DNA from: Salinimonas iocasae
Lineage (GTDB): Bacteria > Pseudomonadota > Gammaproteobacteria > Enterobacterales > Alteromonadaceae
DNA length: 64,000 bases
Reading direction: 5' to 3'
Assembly: GCF_006228385.1 (NCBI RefSeq)
Contig: NZ_CP039852.1
Location: forward strand, 2,620,001-2,684,000
The translations under genes were made by a program, and so were the position numbers. Of this stretch, positions 28,512 through 41,315 are shown in pieces. Within the stretch, counting starts at the first letter, position 1, and the number at the start of each line of letters is the position of its first letter. The notes beneath the pieces are model-generated. The model was not told the origin of the DNA. It made no database searches and worked only from the letters and a program-made list of their open reading frames with translations.

Positions 28512-30671
28512 TTAATAGAATGTTTTGCCGTCCGCTTTCATTGACGTCAGTAACTCACAGGGCGCAAACTTCTCGTCTACCTTCTGTGCATAATCAGACA
28601 ATTTTTCAACTACCTTATCAATACCCATTGAATCCATATAATGGAATGGACCACCCAGAAATGGTGGGAAGCCGATACCATAAATGGCACCGATGTCTCC
28701 ATCACGTGCACTTCTGATCACGCCTTCATCAAGGCAGCGGGCTGCTTCATTAAGCATCATTAGCACGCACCGCTCAGCAATTTCCTTTTCACTCTTTGAA
28801 GATGATGGCTCTATGTTAAGCAGACTGTAAATGCTTTCATCTACCTCTTTACCTGGTTTTTTGCCATCGTAAAGATAAAAGCCTTTACCGTTTTTCTTAC
28901 CCTTGCGTCCGTCATCCAGAACTTTATCGAATGCTGAAGGTGCTGTGAACCTGTCACCGAACGCATCAACAAGAATTGGTATAATCTTTGTTCCTACATC
29001 GATACCAACTTCGTCAAGTAGCTTAACCGGACCTACAGGAAAGCCGAATTTAACCAGCGATTTATCGATGTGCTCAATAGGTTCGCCTTCCAGCAATAAA
29101 TTAGCGGCTTCATTCATATAAGGCGCTAATATCCGGTTTACGTAGAAACCGGCCCCATCTTTAACCACAACGGGCGTCTTACCTTGCTTTCTGGCAAACG
29201 CTACCGTGGTAGAGATAGTCTCATCTGATGTCTTCTCGTGCGCAATGACTTCAGCCAACGGCATTTTATCTACGGGTGAGAAATAGTGCAGACCAATGAC
29301 ATTTTCTGGTCGTTGAGCATTGGCAGCAATCTGGCCGATAGGAATCGAGGAGGTGTTTGACGCAAACACTGTATTTTCATTGCAATGTGTTTCAATATCA
29401 GCAACCATTTTTTGCTTCAGATCCAGATCTTCAAATACCGCTTCGATAACAATATCTGCCTCACGATAGCCCTTATAGTCCAGCGTCCCGGTCAACAAAG
29501 CCATTTGCTTTTGCATCTCAGAATTACGCATATAACGCTTTTTGACTTTCTTGTTCAGTAGGTCGTAGCTGTATTTCATCGCATGGGCAATGCCTTCAGG
29601 CTTGATATCTTTGATACGGGCCGGCACATTCGCTTTGGTTGCCGTAACATACGCAATCCCGCCGCCCATGAGGCCACCACCCAGGATACCCGCTTTCTTC
29701 ACTTTGCGCGGCTCAACCCCTTCGACGCCGTTTTCCTTTTTCATCTCAGTGGTAGCGAAGAAAATCTGGCGCAGTTGATAGGATTCAGGCGTCATAACCA
29801 GCTCACCAAAGGCTTTAGCCTCAGCGCGCAGGCCCGCCGCCATTCCATCATTCATCCCGGTCTCGATGACGTCTATAATTTTCATCGGCGCCGGATAATT
29901 TCCTTTGGTCTTACCCTGAGTTTGCTCTCTTGCTTTCTTAAAGACTACTCCACGCCCAAAACTGTTTTGCTCTAACAGTTTATTCATCATCCCTTTTTGG
30001 GGCTTCTCGCGGTCCGGCTTGCGTTTAAGCGCATATTTCTCTGCTACATCTAGCAATACGCTGTGTGGAACGACATCGTCAACAATACCGTATTTTTTGG
30101 CTTGTTTAGCTCGCGCAGAAGAGCCTGTCAGCATCATCTTCATTGCCTGCTGAATGCCGATCAGACGAGGTAATCGCTGCGTTCCTCCGCTGCCCGGTAA
30201 TAGTCCTAACTGCACTTCCGGTAAGCCAACCTGCGTCGCATTGTCATCGGTACAAATTCGATAATGGCACGCCAGCGCTAATTCCAGTCCGCCTCCCAGT
30301 GCAGGTCCGTGAATAGCCGCCACAAATGTCGCTCGCATTTTTTCAATGCGGTTAAATACATCCTGTCCGTCAGTGGCAAGTTTTTGCGCATCAGCTGCAC
30401 TTTCACACTTCGCAAGCATGGAAATATCTGCGCCTGCTACAAAGGACTTTTTCTTCCCACTGGCAAGTATTACGCCTTTAATACTTTTATCGGCATCGAT
30501 TTCATCCAGCATGGCATTAATTTGTTCGCCAAACTCGCTCTTTAAGGTATTCATCGACTCACCCGGGACATCCATGGTGAGTATCGCAACCCCATTATCC
30601 TGGCGCGTCAGCGTAAAAGCGCTTGCAGATGATGGCTTCTCATTTTCCATCGTGGTTGTCTGTTCAGTCAT
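28512..30671 (-). CDS. fadJ: Fatty acid oxidation complex alpha subunit FadJ
   Basis: The 719-aa trifunctional-type protein combines enoyl-CoA hydratase and 3-hydroxyacyl-CoA dehydrogenase. The hydratase part (about 15-210) has both acidic residues in context (GGGLELALACHYRI and LPEVQLGLLPGSGGTQRLP). The dehydrogenase part has the NAD site GILGGGLMGGGIAYV (about 335-349) and the catalytic histidine in GLHYFSPVDKMPLAEV, followed by C-terminal helical domains. With FadI it carries out the hydration, dehydrogenation and thiolysis steps of beta-oxidation. It overlaps the end of fadI by one base. FadJ (714 aa in E. coli) is chosen over FadB because of the partner order fadI-fadJ and the length. 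Confidence 0.96.
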   Translation of the reverse strand: MTEQTTTMENEKPSSASAFTLTRQDNGVAILTMDVPGESMNTLKSEFGEQINAMLDEIDADKSIKGVILASGKKKSFVAGADISMLAKCESAADAQKLATDGQDVFNRIEKMRATFVAAIHGPALGGGLELALACHYRICTDDNATQVGLPEVQLGLLPGSGGTQRLPRLIGIQQAMKMMLTGSSARAKQAKKYGIVDDVVPHSVLLDVAEKYALKRKPDREKPQKGMMNKLLEQNSFGRGVVFKKAREQTQGKTKGNYPAPMKIIDVIETGMNDGMAAGLRAEAKAFGELVMTPESYQLRQIFFATTEMKKENGVEGVEPRKVKKAGILGGGLMGGGIAYVTATKANVPARIKDIKPEGIAHAMKYSYDLLNKKVKKRYMRNSEMQKQMALLTGTLDYKGYREADIVIEAVFEDLDLKQKMVADIETHCNENTVFASNTSSIPIGQIAANAQRPENVIGLHYFSPVDKMPLAEVIAHEKTSDETISTTVAFARKQGKTPVVVKDGAGFYVNRILAPYMNEAANLLLEGEPIEHIDKSLVKFGFPVGPVKLLDEVGIDVGTKIIPILVDAFGDRFTAPSAFDKVLDDGRKGKKNGKGFYLYDGKKPGKEVDESIYSLLNIEPSSSKSEKEIAERCVLMMLNEAARCLDEGVIRSARDGDIGAIYGIGFPPFLGGPFHYMDSMGIDKVVEKLSDYAQKVDEKFAPCELLTSMKADGKTFY

Positions 30672-31981
30672 TATTCTGTCTCCACAATCATTGCTGCACC
30701 AAGTCCGCCTGCCGCGCAGGCTGTTAACAGACCTGAACCGCCACCTCTGCGCTTGAGCTCGTTCAGCATCTGAGTAATCATACGCGTGCCGGTGGCAGCA
30801 AAGGGATGGCCATAAGCAATTGAGCTTCCCATTACATTGAATTTATCCATATCAATTTCGCCCGTGGCTTTGTCACGTCCCAGCTTTTCCCGGGCAAATT
30901 TATCACTGGCGAACATTTTGATATTTGCCAGGGTTTGGGCAGCAAATGCTTCATGCATTTCAATCAACGTCAGATCATTGAGCGTCATTCCAGCGCGATC
31001 CAGTGCGATAGGCGTTGCATATGAAGGGCCCATTAGCATGTCTTCCCACACATCGATTGCTGAGAATGCGTAACTTTTGATATAGCCCAGTGGGGTATAG
31101 CCAAGTTCGCGGGCTTTACTCTCAGTCATCATCAATACCGCTGACGCGCCATCTGTCAGAGGCGTTGCATTGGCAGCGGTCACTGAACCATGTTTTTTAT
31201 CAAACACCGGTTTAGGCTTGGCATAGCCTTCCAGACTGGAATCAAAGCGCACATTGTTGTCACGGCTGAGCGCTCCTTTGTAAGGCTCGGCATAGGCTGT
31301 CATCACTTCGTCATCCAGCTTACCCTCTTCCCAACTCTTAGCGGCGAGTGTGTGTGAGCGATGTGCAAGCTTATCCTGCTCTTCCCGGGAAATATGATGA
31401 GACTTCGCCATCTGCTCTGCAGTCTGCCCCATCGACAAGCCGGTAGAGTACTCAGCAACGGCAGGTGGAACAGGCAATAAATCTTTGAATGAAAGACGTT
31501 TAAAAATACTCGCTTTCTGACCAACCGTTTTGGCTTTTTGCATATCGACAAGTGCTCTGGCCAGATTTTTCGATACTCCAATCGGAGAGACCGAGGTCGA
31601 ATCTGCGCCACCAGCAATACCCACGTGTATATTTCCTGCCATCATGCTTTCAGCAATATTGACGGTAGACTGAAAGCTCGTCGCACAGGCGCGCGAGACA
31701 CTGTAAGCATCGGTGTGCACATTCATGCCGGTACCAAGCACAATCTCCCTGGCAATATTAGGAGCTTCGGGCATCTGTACAACCTGGCCGTACACGACCT
31801 GATCAACTAACTCAGGGGATACGCCATTTCTTATCAGCAGTTCATTTACTACCATTTTCCCTAAATCGACAGCTGGCACGCCGTGAAAATACGTTGCCAT
31901 CTTCGCAAACGGAGTACGAAGCCCCGAAACAATCGCAATGCGATCGCCTGAACGTGTTGTTACTTGTTGTTTAGTCGCCAT
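30671..31981 (-). CDS. fadI: 3-ketoacyl-CoA thiolase FadI
   Basis: The 436-aa thiolase has the acyl-accepting cysteine C99 in [10 protein letters not shown], the histidine in [10 protein letters not shown] and the second cysteine in [14 protein letters not shown]. It has exactly the length of E. coli FadI and is followed by fadJ with a 1-nt overlap. The family start [20 protein letters not shown] is at 31981. A palindrome resembling a FadR operator lies 28-45 bp upstream, which suggests repression lifted by long-chain acyl-CoA. Confidence 0.96.
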   Translation of the reverse strand: MATKQQVTTRSGDRIAIVSGLRTPFAKMATYFHGVPAVDLGKMVVNELLIRNGVSPELVDQVVYGQVVQMPEAPNIAREIVLGTGMNVHTDAYSVSRACATSFQSTVNIAESMMAGNIHVGIAGGADSTSVSPIGVSKNLARALVDMQKAKTVGQKASIFKRLSFKDLLPVPPAVAEYSTGLSMGQTAEQMAKSHHISREEQDKLAHRSHTLAAKSWEEGKLDDEVMTAYAEPYKGALSRDNNVRFDSSLEGYAKPKPVFDKKHGSVTAANATPLTDGASAVLMMTESKARELGYTPLGYIKSYAFSAIDVWEDMLMGPSYATPIALDRAGMTLNDLTLIEMHEAFAAQTLANIKMFASDKFAREKLGRDKATGEIDMDKFNVMGSSIAYGHPFAATGTRMITQMLNELKRRGGGSGLLTACAAGGLGAAMIVETE

Positions 31982-32308
31982 AATTTACCTGACTTGTTAG
32001 CCACATTTAAGTGGTCTGACCTGTAATTATTCCGATTTTACAGACAATCATCGAAATAGCAAATTCCCCAATCAGAGGTAGCAGAGCCCCAGCCCGAACG
32101 CACTTTATGAAGTGAATTTCTCTTGGCATCTGTTATTCGGTACCACGCTGATTTCACAAAGTATAAATGTGTAATTCTATGGTAGTTTGTCATCAGGGAC
32201 TTGAAGAACCTTTCTTGAACCATATATGACATTCATTGTCTGTGTTTCACAGCGTAAATTTTCGCTAACTATTTATTTATACGCCACAAGTGACGGATTA
32301 ACTACATT
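31982..32308. other. Divergent intergenic region between fadI and moxR-like gene
   Basis: About 327 bp without a convincing gene. It holds the candidate FadR box near fadI and must contain the promoters of fadIJ (minus) and the MoxR-Bat operon (plus). An open frame of 64 codons on the minus strand (32038-32232) has no ribosome-binding site and no recognisable product. Confidence 0.6.
32009..32026. promoter_or_regulatory. Candidate FadR operator upstream of fadIJ
   Basis: The site AAGTGGTCTGACCTGTAA contains the perfect palindromic core GGTCTGACC. It closely follows the FadR consensus known from enterobacteria and vibrios (AnCTGGTCnGACCTGTT). It lies 28-45 bp before the fadI start, where a repressor would overlap the promoter or early leader. 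The match is by eye. Confidence 0.65.
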
Positions 32309-33265
32309 ATGGCAGCAGAGCAGTTTCAGCAACTCCATGCCTATCTGAACTCTCAGATAATTGGCCAGCACCAACTTACCCGCAGTCTCCTTATTGCCCT
32401 ACTTGCCGATGGGCACCTTTTGGTCGAAGGGCCGCCGGGACTGGCCAAGACCAGGGCAATTAACGCGCTGGCAAACGGAATGGACGCTGACTTTCATCGC
32501 GTACAATTCACCCCCGATCTGCTTCCGGCTGATTTAACCGGTACCGACATATACCGCCCTGAGACAGGTGAGTTTGTTTTTCAGCAAGGGCCGCTGTTTC
32601 ATAACCTCATGCTTGCCGATGAGATCAACCGTGCGCCGGCAAAAGTTCAGTCAGCGTTGCTCGAAGCGATGGCGGAAAGACAAATTACGGTGGGTAGTAA
32701 AACGTATCCCCTGCCCTCGCTATTTTTAGTGATGGCCACTCAGAATCCACTGGAGCAGGAGGGAACATACCCCTTGCCGGAAGCACAGCTTGACCGTTTT
32801 CTGATGCACGTTGAAATAGACTATCCCGGTGGCGAAACAGAGCTGGATATCCTCAAGCTCACGCGCGGAGAAGCGTTAAAACAGTCAGCACCTTTGCCGA
32901 GTAAACTTTCTCAGGAAGATATCTTTAAAGCCCGTGACGAAGCGCTCGCCCTTCACATGGCACCAGAACTTGAAACCTATCTTGTACAACTGGTTATAGC
33001 TACCCGCCAGCCTGCAACTATTGATGAGGAACTGGCAAACTGGATTGAATTTGGCGTCAGTCCACGTGCAACTATCGCACTGGATCGTTGCGCGCGCGCC
33101 CACGCCTGGCTTGCCGGTCGTGACTTTGTTGGTCCTGATGATATACAGGCGGTGGTTCACAACGTTTTACGTCACCGTATTATACTGACTTATCAGGCCG
33201 AGGCTCAGGGCATAACCACTAATCAGGTGCTGGATCGTATCGTTCAACTTGTGGCGGTACCTTAG
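32309..33265 (+). CDS. MoxR-family AAA+ ATPase
   Basis: The 318-aa AAA+ protein has Walker A EGPPGLAKT (about residues 40-48), Walker B LMLADEINRAP, sensor 1 in LVMATQNPLEQEGTYPLPEAQLDRF and the arginine-bearing SPRATIALDRCARA. MoxR ATPases act as chaperones that activate von Willebrand factor A (vWA) proteins encoded beside them. It begins a plus-strand operon with DUF58, DUF4381, two vWA proteins and a BatD protein. The ribosome-binding site before ATG 32309 is weak. Confidence 0.93.
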   Translation: MAAEQFQQLHAYLNSQIIGQHQLTRSLLIALLADGHLLVEGPPGLAKTRAINALANGMDADFHRVQFTPDLLPADLTGTDIYRPETGEFVFQQGPLFHNLMLADEINRAPAKVQSALLEAMAERQITVGSKTYPLPSLFLVMATQNPLEQEGTYPLPEAQLDRFLMHVEIDYPGGETELDILKLTRGEALKQSAPLPSKLSQEDIFKARDEALALHMAPELETYLVQLVIATRQPATIDEELANWIEFGVSPRATIALDRCARAHAWLAGRDFVGPDDIQAVVHNVLRHRIILTYQAEAQGITTNQVLDRIVQLVAVP

Positions 33266-33271
33266 ATAGCG

Positions 33272-34213
33272 ATGAATGACTCAACACGCTGGCTTAAGGC
33301 GCTTCAGTCCGACGGTATTCATCTGACATCGCAGGAATTACTGCGATACCGACAGTTACATAAACTGGTGAACCTCGCCCCTGCTGCAAAAAAGCAGGCC
33401 GGCGGGTCGGGCGCCTACTTGAGTAAGTATAAGGGCCGCGGCATGGAGTTTGATGAGGCCCGGCATTATCAGGCCGGCGATGATATCAGGGCCATTGACT
33501 GGCGGGTTACTGCCCGTACCGGTAAGACCCATACAAAAATTTATCGTGAAGAGCGCGAGCGACCGGTCTTTGTGCTTTGTGACTTATCTGAATCCATGCA
33601 ATTTGGTACTCAGCTGTTGCTGAAAAGTGTACAGGCTGCGCACCTTACAGCTCTGATTAGCTGGGCAGCTGCTCAGCGTGGCGACAAAGTGGGTGCATTG
33701 TTGTTCGGCGCGAAAAATCATCATGAATGCAAACCGATGACCCGAAGCAAAGCGGTACTGGCAATTTGTCACCAGCTAATCCAAATGCAGTCTGCTGCGC
33801 TCACCAATGCATCGCAGCAGGAAAACGCATTCGAAGATGCGTGTGCCCGCGCTCGCCGGCTGGCTCGCCCTGGCAGCCTCGTGTATATAGTTTCTGATTT
33901 CAACCAGCTTAATACCGCCTCAGCGCAACACATTGCACAGCTCTCACGCCATTGCGAGGTAAAAGCGCTGATGGTTACCGACCCGCTTGAATTTACACTT
34001 CCGCAGACTAATGGTCAGCGTGAGGTCATTGTTACTGATGGTACCAGCCGGCAAACCTGGCAATTAGGCAATCGCCATCTTACCCAAAAGTATCAAAATA
34101 CTCAGCGTGCACATTTTGACAATATCAATTCATGGCTGGCTGAAATCGGCGTAAGCCTTCAGCACATATCCGCGGGCTTGCCCCTGGATCAGCAATTAGT
34201 CAATGCAGGTTAA
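33272..34213 (+). CDS. DUF58 domain protein
   Basis: The 313-aa protein contains the DUF58 signature region EFDEARHYQAGDDIRAIDWR followed by TKIYREERERPVFVLCDLSESM. The last stretch resembles the first strand and metal site of a vWA fold, though the MIDAS is incomplete. It is a soluble cytoplasmic protein with no signal or membrane helix. DUF58 genes almost always follow MoxR genes, as here with a 6-bp gap, and the pair is thought to act together on the membrane vWA proteins downstream. The molecular role is not established. Confidence 0.9.
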   Translation: MNDSTRWLKALQSDGIHLTSQELLRYRQLHKLVNLAPAAKKQAGGSGAYLSKYKGRGMEFDEARHYQAGDDIRAIDWRVTARTGKTHTKIYREERERPVFVLCDLSESMQFGTQLLLKSVQAAHLTALISWAAAQRGDKVGALLFGAKNHHECKPMTRSKAVLAICHQLIQMQSAALTNASQQENAFEDACARARRLARPGSLVYIVSDFNQLNTASAQHIAQLSRHCEVKALMVTDPLEFTLPQTNGQREVIVTDGTSRQTWQLGNRHLTQKYQNTQRAHFDNINSWLAEIGVSLQHISAGLPLDQQLVNAG

Positions 34214-34219
34214 CGACAC

Positions 34220-34732
34220 ATGAATGAACAAGAATCACTGCTTTCTCAGCTGAACGACATTCATAAAGTATCCGCAGATCCCTGGCCTCTTGCCTGGGGT
34301 TGGTGGGTACTTGCTGCTGTCATTATTTTGTTGATAGTTCTCGCGGTTTATCTCTGGATAAGACAGCGTCGCTTTTCACTGGCGCAGCGACAGGCTATCA
34401 CTGAAATTAAACTAATAAGCGAGAAAAATGACGCATGGCCAGGTCAGATGAATCAGGTACTCAAGCGCGCCGCGCTTGCATACTACCCTGCTTACTCGCT
34501 TTCCGGGTTATATGGCCAGCGCTGGACGCAGTTTATGGTCAGCAGAGTAAAGTCACGCCACCAGCGCGCCATGGAATCCTCCCTGAGTCAGTTACAGGAT
34601 ATGCTTTACCAGCCAGCCAAGCCGGATCCGGCGCTGTTTAAGTCTTGTCAGCAGGCATCTTTGGACTGGCTGAAAAAAGCACAGTTTAAGCGACAATTTG
34701 CAGGCGCATCACAAGAGGCTTCGCATGTTTGA
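34220..34732 (+). CDS. DUF4381 membrane protein
   Basis: The 170-aa protein has one strong membrane helix at about residues 27-47 (WWVLAAVIILLIVLAVYLWI) preceded by PWPLAWGW. A basic, helical cytoplasmic tail follows (RQRRFSLAQRQAITEI ... LKRAALAYYPAYSLSGLYGQRW). This is the DUF4381 layout that occurs between DUF58 and BatA in Bat operons. The role is unknown; it may recruit MoxR/DUF58 to the membrane. The stop overlaps the BatA start by 8 nt. Confidence 0.85.
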   Translation: MNEQESLLSQLNDIHKVSADPWPLAWGWWVLAAVIILLIVLAVYLWIRQRRFSLAQRQAITEIKLISEKNDAWPGQMNQVLKRAALAYYPAYSLSGLYGQRWTQFMVSRVKSRHQRAMESSLSQLQDMLYQPAKPDPALFKSCQQASLDWLKKAQFKRQFAGASQEASHV

Positions 34733-35734
34733 GTTTGCGTGGTGGTATGTTTTGTTTCTCCTGCCGCTTCCTTTGCTTGTCCGGTTGTTGCCAGCTAAGG
34801 CCAGACGACAACAAGCTGCGCTTAAGATTCCCCAACACCTGCAGACCGTATCCTCATCCGGTCCTTCTTTAATAAACCGGGGTCCTCTGCATTTTGTATT
34901 CTGGCTAATGTGGATATTGTGTGTACTTGCCGCAGCGCGGCCACAGTGGCTGGGCGATCCGGTTAGCATCCCCAATGAGGGAAGAGAGATGATGTTGGCT
35001 GTGGACCTCTCCGGCAGTATGAAAGTCGGTGATATGCAAATTAATGGTCAACAGGTTAACCGGCTGACCATGATCAAATCTGTATTGAGTGATTTTATCG
35101 AAAGGCGCGTGTCTGACCGGCTCGGATTGATACTTTTTGCTGACACTGCTTATCTACAGGCGCCACTGACTTTTGACCGGCAAACCGTTGAACAATTACT
35201 GGATGAGGCTGTAATCGGACTGATTGGCGAGCGAACCGCTATTGGTGATGCGATAGGTCTGGCGGTAAAGCGCCTTGATGAGAAAGAGCAGACTAATAAA
35301 GTGCTAATTTTACTGACAGACGGTCAGAATACAGCAGGAAATATCTCGCCCCAACAGGCAAAAGAACTTGCTATCGCTAATGATGTAACGGTGTATACCA
35401 TAGGCGTTGGTGCTGACAGTATGGTTATTGAGAACTTCTTTGGTAGTCGTCAGGTCAACCCTTCGCAGGAATTGGACGAGGAGATGCTGGGTGATATTGC
35501 GTCTGCAACTGGCGGACAATATTTTCGGGCCAGAAACACAGCAGAACTTGAGCAGATTTATAAGCGCCTTGATGAGCTAGAGCCTATCAAAGGGGATACA
35601 CAAAAAATGCGTCCACTATCTGCGCTGTACTTTTATCCGTTAGCTGCTGCATTAATCATAAGCATATTGCTGGTTCTGGGAAATATTCTGCTTACTTTTA
35701 GACATCGAATTAAACAGTACCGTGGTGGAACATC

Positions 35735-35738
<4 letters not shown>
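34725..35738 (+). CDS. BatA-like vWA membrane protein
   Basis: The 337-aa protein has two N-terminal membrane helices (about 4-22 and 54-74). The periplasmic-type vWA domain (about 85-300) has an intact MIDAS DLSGSM and the ILLTDGQNTAGN motif. A C-terminal membrane helix (about 305-325) ends it. The frame is open 9 codons upstream, but ATG 34725 follows AGAGG by 7 nt and gives the family start MFEFAWWYVLFLLPL. It overlaps both neighbours (8 nt with DUF4381, 4 nt with the next gene). Bat proteins are tied to envelope or oxidative-stress tolerance in several bacteria; the exact mechanism is unknown. Confidence 0.9.
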
Positions 35739-37674
<1,936 letters not shown>

Positions 37675-37675
<1 letters not shown>

Positions 37676-39399
37676 TGAGAGTGAGTTTTTTTGCAATATT
37701 GGGTCTTTTCTTATCAGCGATAGCTTATGCAGATACGTCCAGGGTCGAGGCTGAAGTAGACAAAACTCAGGTGATGGTGGATGAAGCTATCAGATTAACA
37801 GTCACCGCGTATGGTGATCCCCGTCGCGATGCATTTGACAGCTCTGCGTTGCTTGATGACTTCGTAGTAGGAAGAACCTCTGCGAGCAACCGGACGAGTC
37901 TGATACAGGGAAAACGCAGCCAGTCGACATCCTGGACCACCCCCCTGTTTCCACGCAAAGAAGGCACATTTACTATTCCCTCTTTCAACATAGAGGGCAA
38001 ACAGACACAGCCAATCACCGTGGAAGTTGTTGCAGTTCCGGATGCCTCTGACGGCTCGCAACCTGCGCGCGACTATTACCTGACCACCGAAGTAGACAAT
38101 GCATCGGGCTATGTAAATCAGCAAATTCTTTATACGCTAAAATTATTTCTGTCTACTGATATTGAGCGCGGCAGTCTGACGCCGCCTGAGCTGAAAAAAG
38201 GAATTGTTCGCCAGCTTGGTGAAGATGAGCGTTCTGTGGACTTGGTTAACGGCCGGCGCTATCAGATTATTGAGCGCAAGTATGCCATCATTCCTCAGCG
38301 CTCGGGCGAGCTGACAATTCGTGGCCCCGTTTTTACCGGCGAGGTGCTGGCCCCGGACACAAATCAACGGTTCGGCTTTTTTAACCGGACACAGACCATT
38401 AACCGGCTCGGCGCTGACATTTCAGTAAATGTAAAAGCAAAACCTGATAATGTATCCGGCGACTGGCTCCCCAGCGAACGTGTGGAATTGCATGAGGAAT
38501 GGCCGCAAAACAGCGAGTTTGTGGTGGGAGAGCCCATCACCCGTACACTTACCCTAACCGCTACCGGCGTTGTAGAAGAGCAGTTACCCGAGTTGGACGT
38601 CCGGTACCCGCCGGGGTTCAAAACTTATCCTGACCAGTCTCGCTCAGCGACCGTTGACCGTGATAACCAGCTAATCGCACAGCGGGTCGAATCGATGGCA
38701 GTGATACCGACTTCACCGGGTAAGATTGTATTGCCCGAAGTTACGGTTCCCTGGTTCAATCTTAAAACGCAGGAAATAGCTTACGCCACAATTCCGGCCC
38801 GCTCTATTATGGTAGAGCCTGCCAGTAATAGCCCTCGCGCCAATAACCCCACTGTGGCGCCAGAGCAGCCTGTGAGCGATACGACGTCCCCTCAGAATAC
38901 GGTTGATAGCGCTACAGGTGAAACTTCACAGAAAATGACGTTACTGACCTGGTTTTTGGGCGGTTTTTGTATATTTCTTCTGGCAGTACTGGTTATTGTT
39001 GTAACGCACTATCGCCGCAAACTTCATCATTTTGAACATAACAAAGCACCGCGCAGGCTACCGGAACCACAAGCAGAAAAAATTGCGTTCAAAGCGCTCA
39101 GACAGGCAGTATCTGAAAAAGATATCGTTGCAACTCAGTCGGGGTTACGACAGTGGATGACACATCTTTTTGAGGGGATGCCTCCTTCGCGCGCTGCTGA
39201 CAATGCGTTGACTGCACCATTACAACCATTCGTCGATCAGATGCTGGAATCTGCATACGGCAATGGGCATACTGAGTGGGACAACCAGTCAATGCTTGCA
39301 ACCCTAAAGCAGGTCAGGGAAAACTGGTCAACGCAATACAATACTAATTCGCGGGGATTACCTGATCTTTACGCGAGAAAGCCTGCAATAACTAAATAA
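37675..39399 (+). CDS. BatD-family protein
   Basis: The 574-aa protein has a signal peptide (1-19, ending AIAYA), a periplasmic region of beta-sandwich domains typical of BatD (about 20-400; RVEAEVDKTQVMVDEAIRLTV, GVVEEQLPELDVRYPPGFKTYPDQ), and a membrane helix near 425-445 (TWFLGGFCIFLLAVLVIVV). A cytoplasmic helical tail follows (FKALRQAVSEKDIVATQSGL). It ends the Bat operon and overlaps the fusion gene by one base. It probably assembles with the vWA proteins in the membrane. Confidence 0.9.
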
Positions 39400-39428
39400 T
39401 AAAATAAACAACATATGAGGGATACTAC

Positions 39429-41294
39429 ATGAAAACACAGTTTAAACTGGGTGCTATTGCATTTGCAGTGAGTACGATAATGGCGTGCTCGCCGGCAGAG
39501 GAAAACACGCAGCAAACCACTGCTAAAGCAGAAACGACCAGCGAACAGTCCGCCCAGAATACTCAAAGCGAGTCAGAGCGTCTGAATGCATTTTTCGAGC
39601 GCACTTTTGAAGAAGATCTGAAGCGCTCCCCGCTTTATCAAAGCTACCTTGGCTACAAATGGGATTACGGCGAGTGGGACGATTTCAGTGAAGAGGCTAA
39701 CGATGAAGCGGTGGCAATAGCGAAAAATCGTCTTGAAGAGCTAGAGAATTTCGATACTGAAGCATTATCTGATAAAGAAAAACTTAGTGTACAGCTATAC
39801 CGCTATCAGTTGGAACTTAACCTGAAAAACGACGAATTCCGTCATCATTCTTATGTCGTAAACCAATTCCGTGGCCCGCACACGATGGTGCCCAGCTTTC
39901 TGATCAACATTCATCGCGTAGCGGATAAATCAGACGCACAAGCATATATCAGTCGTCTGGATAAAGTAGATGATCTGTTTAGCCAGGTAATTGATCAAAT
40001 GAATTTGCGCGAAGAAGCTGGCGTATTTCCTCCAGACTGGTCATACGATCAAATGATTCAGGCAGCTAAAAACGTGACTACTGGCGCCCCGTTTGATGAT
40101 AGCGACAAACCGTCGACTATTTGGGAAGACATTAATAACAAAATTGATGCGCTGGATATCAAAGATACTGAGAAACAAAACTTACGCGAAGAAGCTAAAG
40201 CCGCTCTGCTTACCTCAGTAAAACCTGCTTACAATGATTTGGTAGCAGCCTTTGAAAATCAGCAGAAGAAAACGCCGGAAGGTGATGGTGTATGGCGTTT
40301 ACCGGATGGTGACAAGTGGTATAAAAACCGCCTTTCACATTACACGACAACCGATTTAAGTGCCGATGAGATCCATCAGATTGGTCTGGATAATGTAAAG
40401 CGTATCCACAATCAAATGAAGGAAATCATGAAGGAAGTCGAGTTTGATGGCTCCTTACAGGAATTCTTCACTTTTATGCGTAATGATGAGCAGTTTTATT
40501 ACGAAAATACGCAGGAAGGCCGCGACCGCTACCTCAAAGAGGCGAAAGCTCATATCGATGAAATGCGTGATGCATTGCCTGAATACTTTGGCCTGATGCC
40601 GAAAGCCGATATGATTGTAAAGCGGGTAGAAGAATTCCGCGAGCAATCTGCCGGTAAAGCGTTTTATCAAAGTCCGTCTCAGGATGGTAGCCGCCCGGGT
40701 ACGTACTACGCCAACCTTTATGACATGAAAGATATGCCTACTTATCAAATGGAAGCGCTGGCTTATCACGAGGGAATTCCGGGCCACCATATGCAGCGTG
40801 CTATTGCACAGGAGCTGGAAGGCGTACCAATGTTCCAGAAGTTCCTGAGTGCAACAGCGTACACCGAAGGCTGGGGCTTATACAGCGAAGAACTGGCAAA
40901 AGATATGGGCTTTTATAAAGACCCGTATTCCGACTTTGGCCGCCTGGCGATGGAATTATGGCGCGCCTGCCGTCTGGTCGTAGACACTGGTATTCATGAT
41001 AAAGAATGGTCCCGCGAAGAAGCCATTGAATATCTTAAAAAGAATACGCCAAACCCCGAAAATGACTCTGTGAAAGCGATTGAGCGCTACATTGCGCTGC
41101 CGGGTCAGGCTACTGCCTATATGATTGGTAAGCTTAAGATTATGGAGTTACGTGACAAAGCACAACAAGAGTTGGGCGATAAGTTTACGTTTGCAGGCTT
41201 CCATGATGAAGTACTGAAAGACGGCCCTGTTCCACTTTCGGTATTGGAAGAAAAAATTAATACCTGGATTAAAGACACCAAAGCCAACCAATAG
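39429..41294 (+). CDS. DUF885 family lipoprotein, putative zinc peptidase
   Basis: The 621-aa protein has a lipoprotein signal with the cysteine at residue 20 (STIMAC). A Q/T/S-rich linker follows, then the DUF885 domain to the C-terminus. The putative metal site is HEGIPGHH (residues 447-454), preceded by ALAY and followed by a glutamate-rich TEGWGLYSEELAKDMG. This layout is like M3/M32-type gluzincins. It is probably tethered to the inner leaflet of the outer membrane and digests peptides in the periplasm. It starts 29 bp after BatD, so it may be cotranscribed, and ends at a strong terminator. Confidence 0.88.
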   Translation: MKTQFKLGAIAFAVSTIMACSPAEENTQQTTAKAETTSEQSAQNTQSESERLNAFFERTFEEDLKRSPLYQSYLGYKWDYGEWDDFSEEANDEAVAIAKNRLEELENFDTEALSDKEKLSVQLYRYQLELNLKNDEFRHHSYVVNQFRGPHTMVPSFLINIHRVADKSDAQAYISRLDKVDDLFSQVIDQMNLREEAGVFPPDWSYDQMIQAAKNVTTGAPFDDSDKPSTIWEDINNKIDALDIKDTEKQNLREEAKAALLTSVKPAYNDLVAAFENQQKKTPEGDGVWRLPDGDKWYKNRLSHYTTTDLSADEIHQIGLDNVKRIHNQMKEIMKEVEFDGSLQEFFTFMRNDEQFYYENTQEGRDRYLKEAKAHIDEMRDALPEYFGLMPKADMIVKRVEEFREQSAGKAFYQSPSQDGSRPGTYYANLYDMKDMPTYQMEALAYHEGIPGHHMQRAIAQELEGVPMFQKFLSATAYTEGWGLYSEELAKDMGFYKDPYSDFGRLAMELWRACRLVVDTGIHDKEWSREEAIEYLKKNTPNPENDSVKAIERYIALPGQATAYMIGKLKIMELRDKAQQELGDKFTFAGFHDEVLKDGPVPLSVLEEKINTWIKDTKANQ

Positions 41295-41315
41295 TGCCTG
41301 ACTAGCATGAAATGG

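Noticed and set aside
32038..32232. 64-codon minus-strand frame between fadI and the MoxR gene
   Set aside because: No ribosome-binding site; it lies in the region expected to hold the two divergent promoters.
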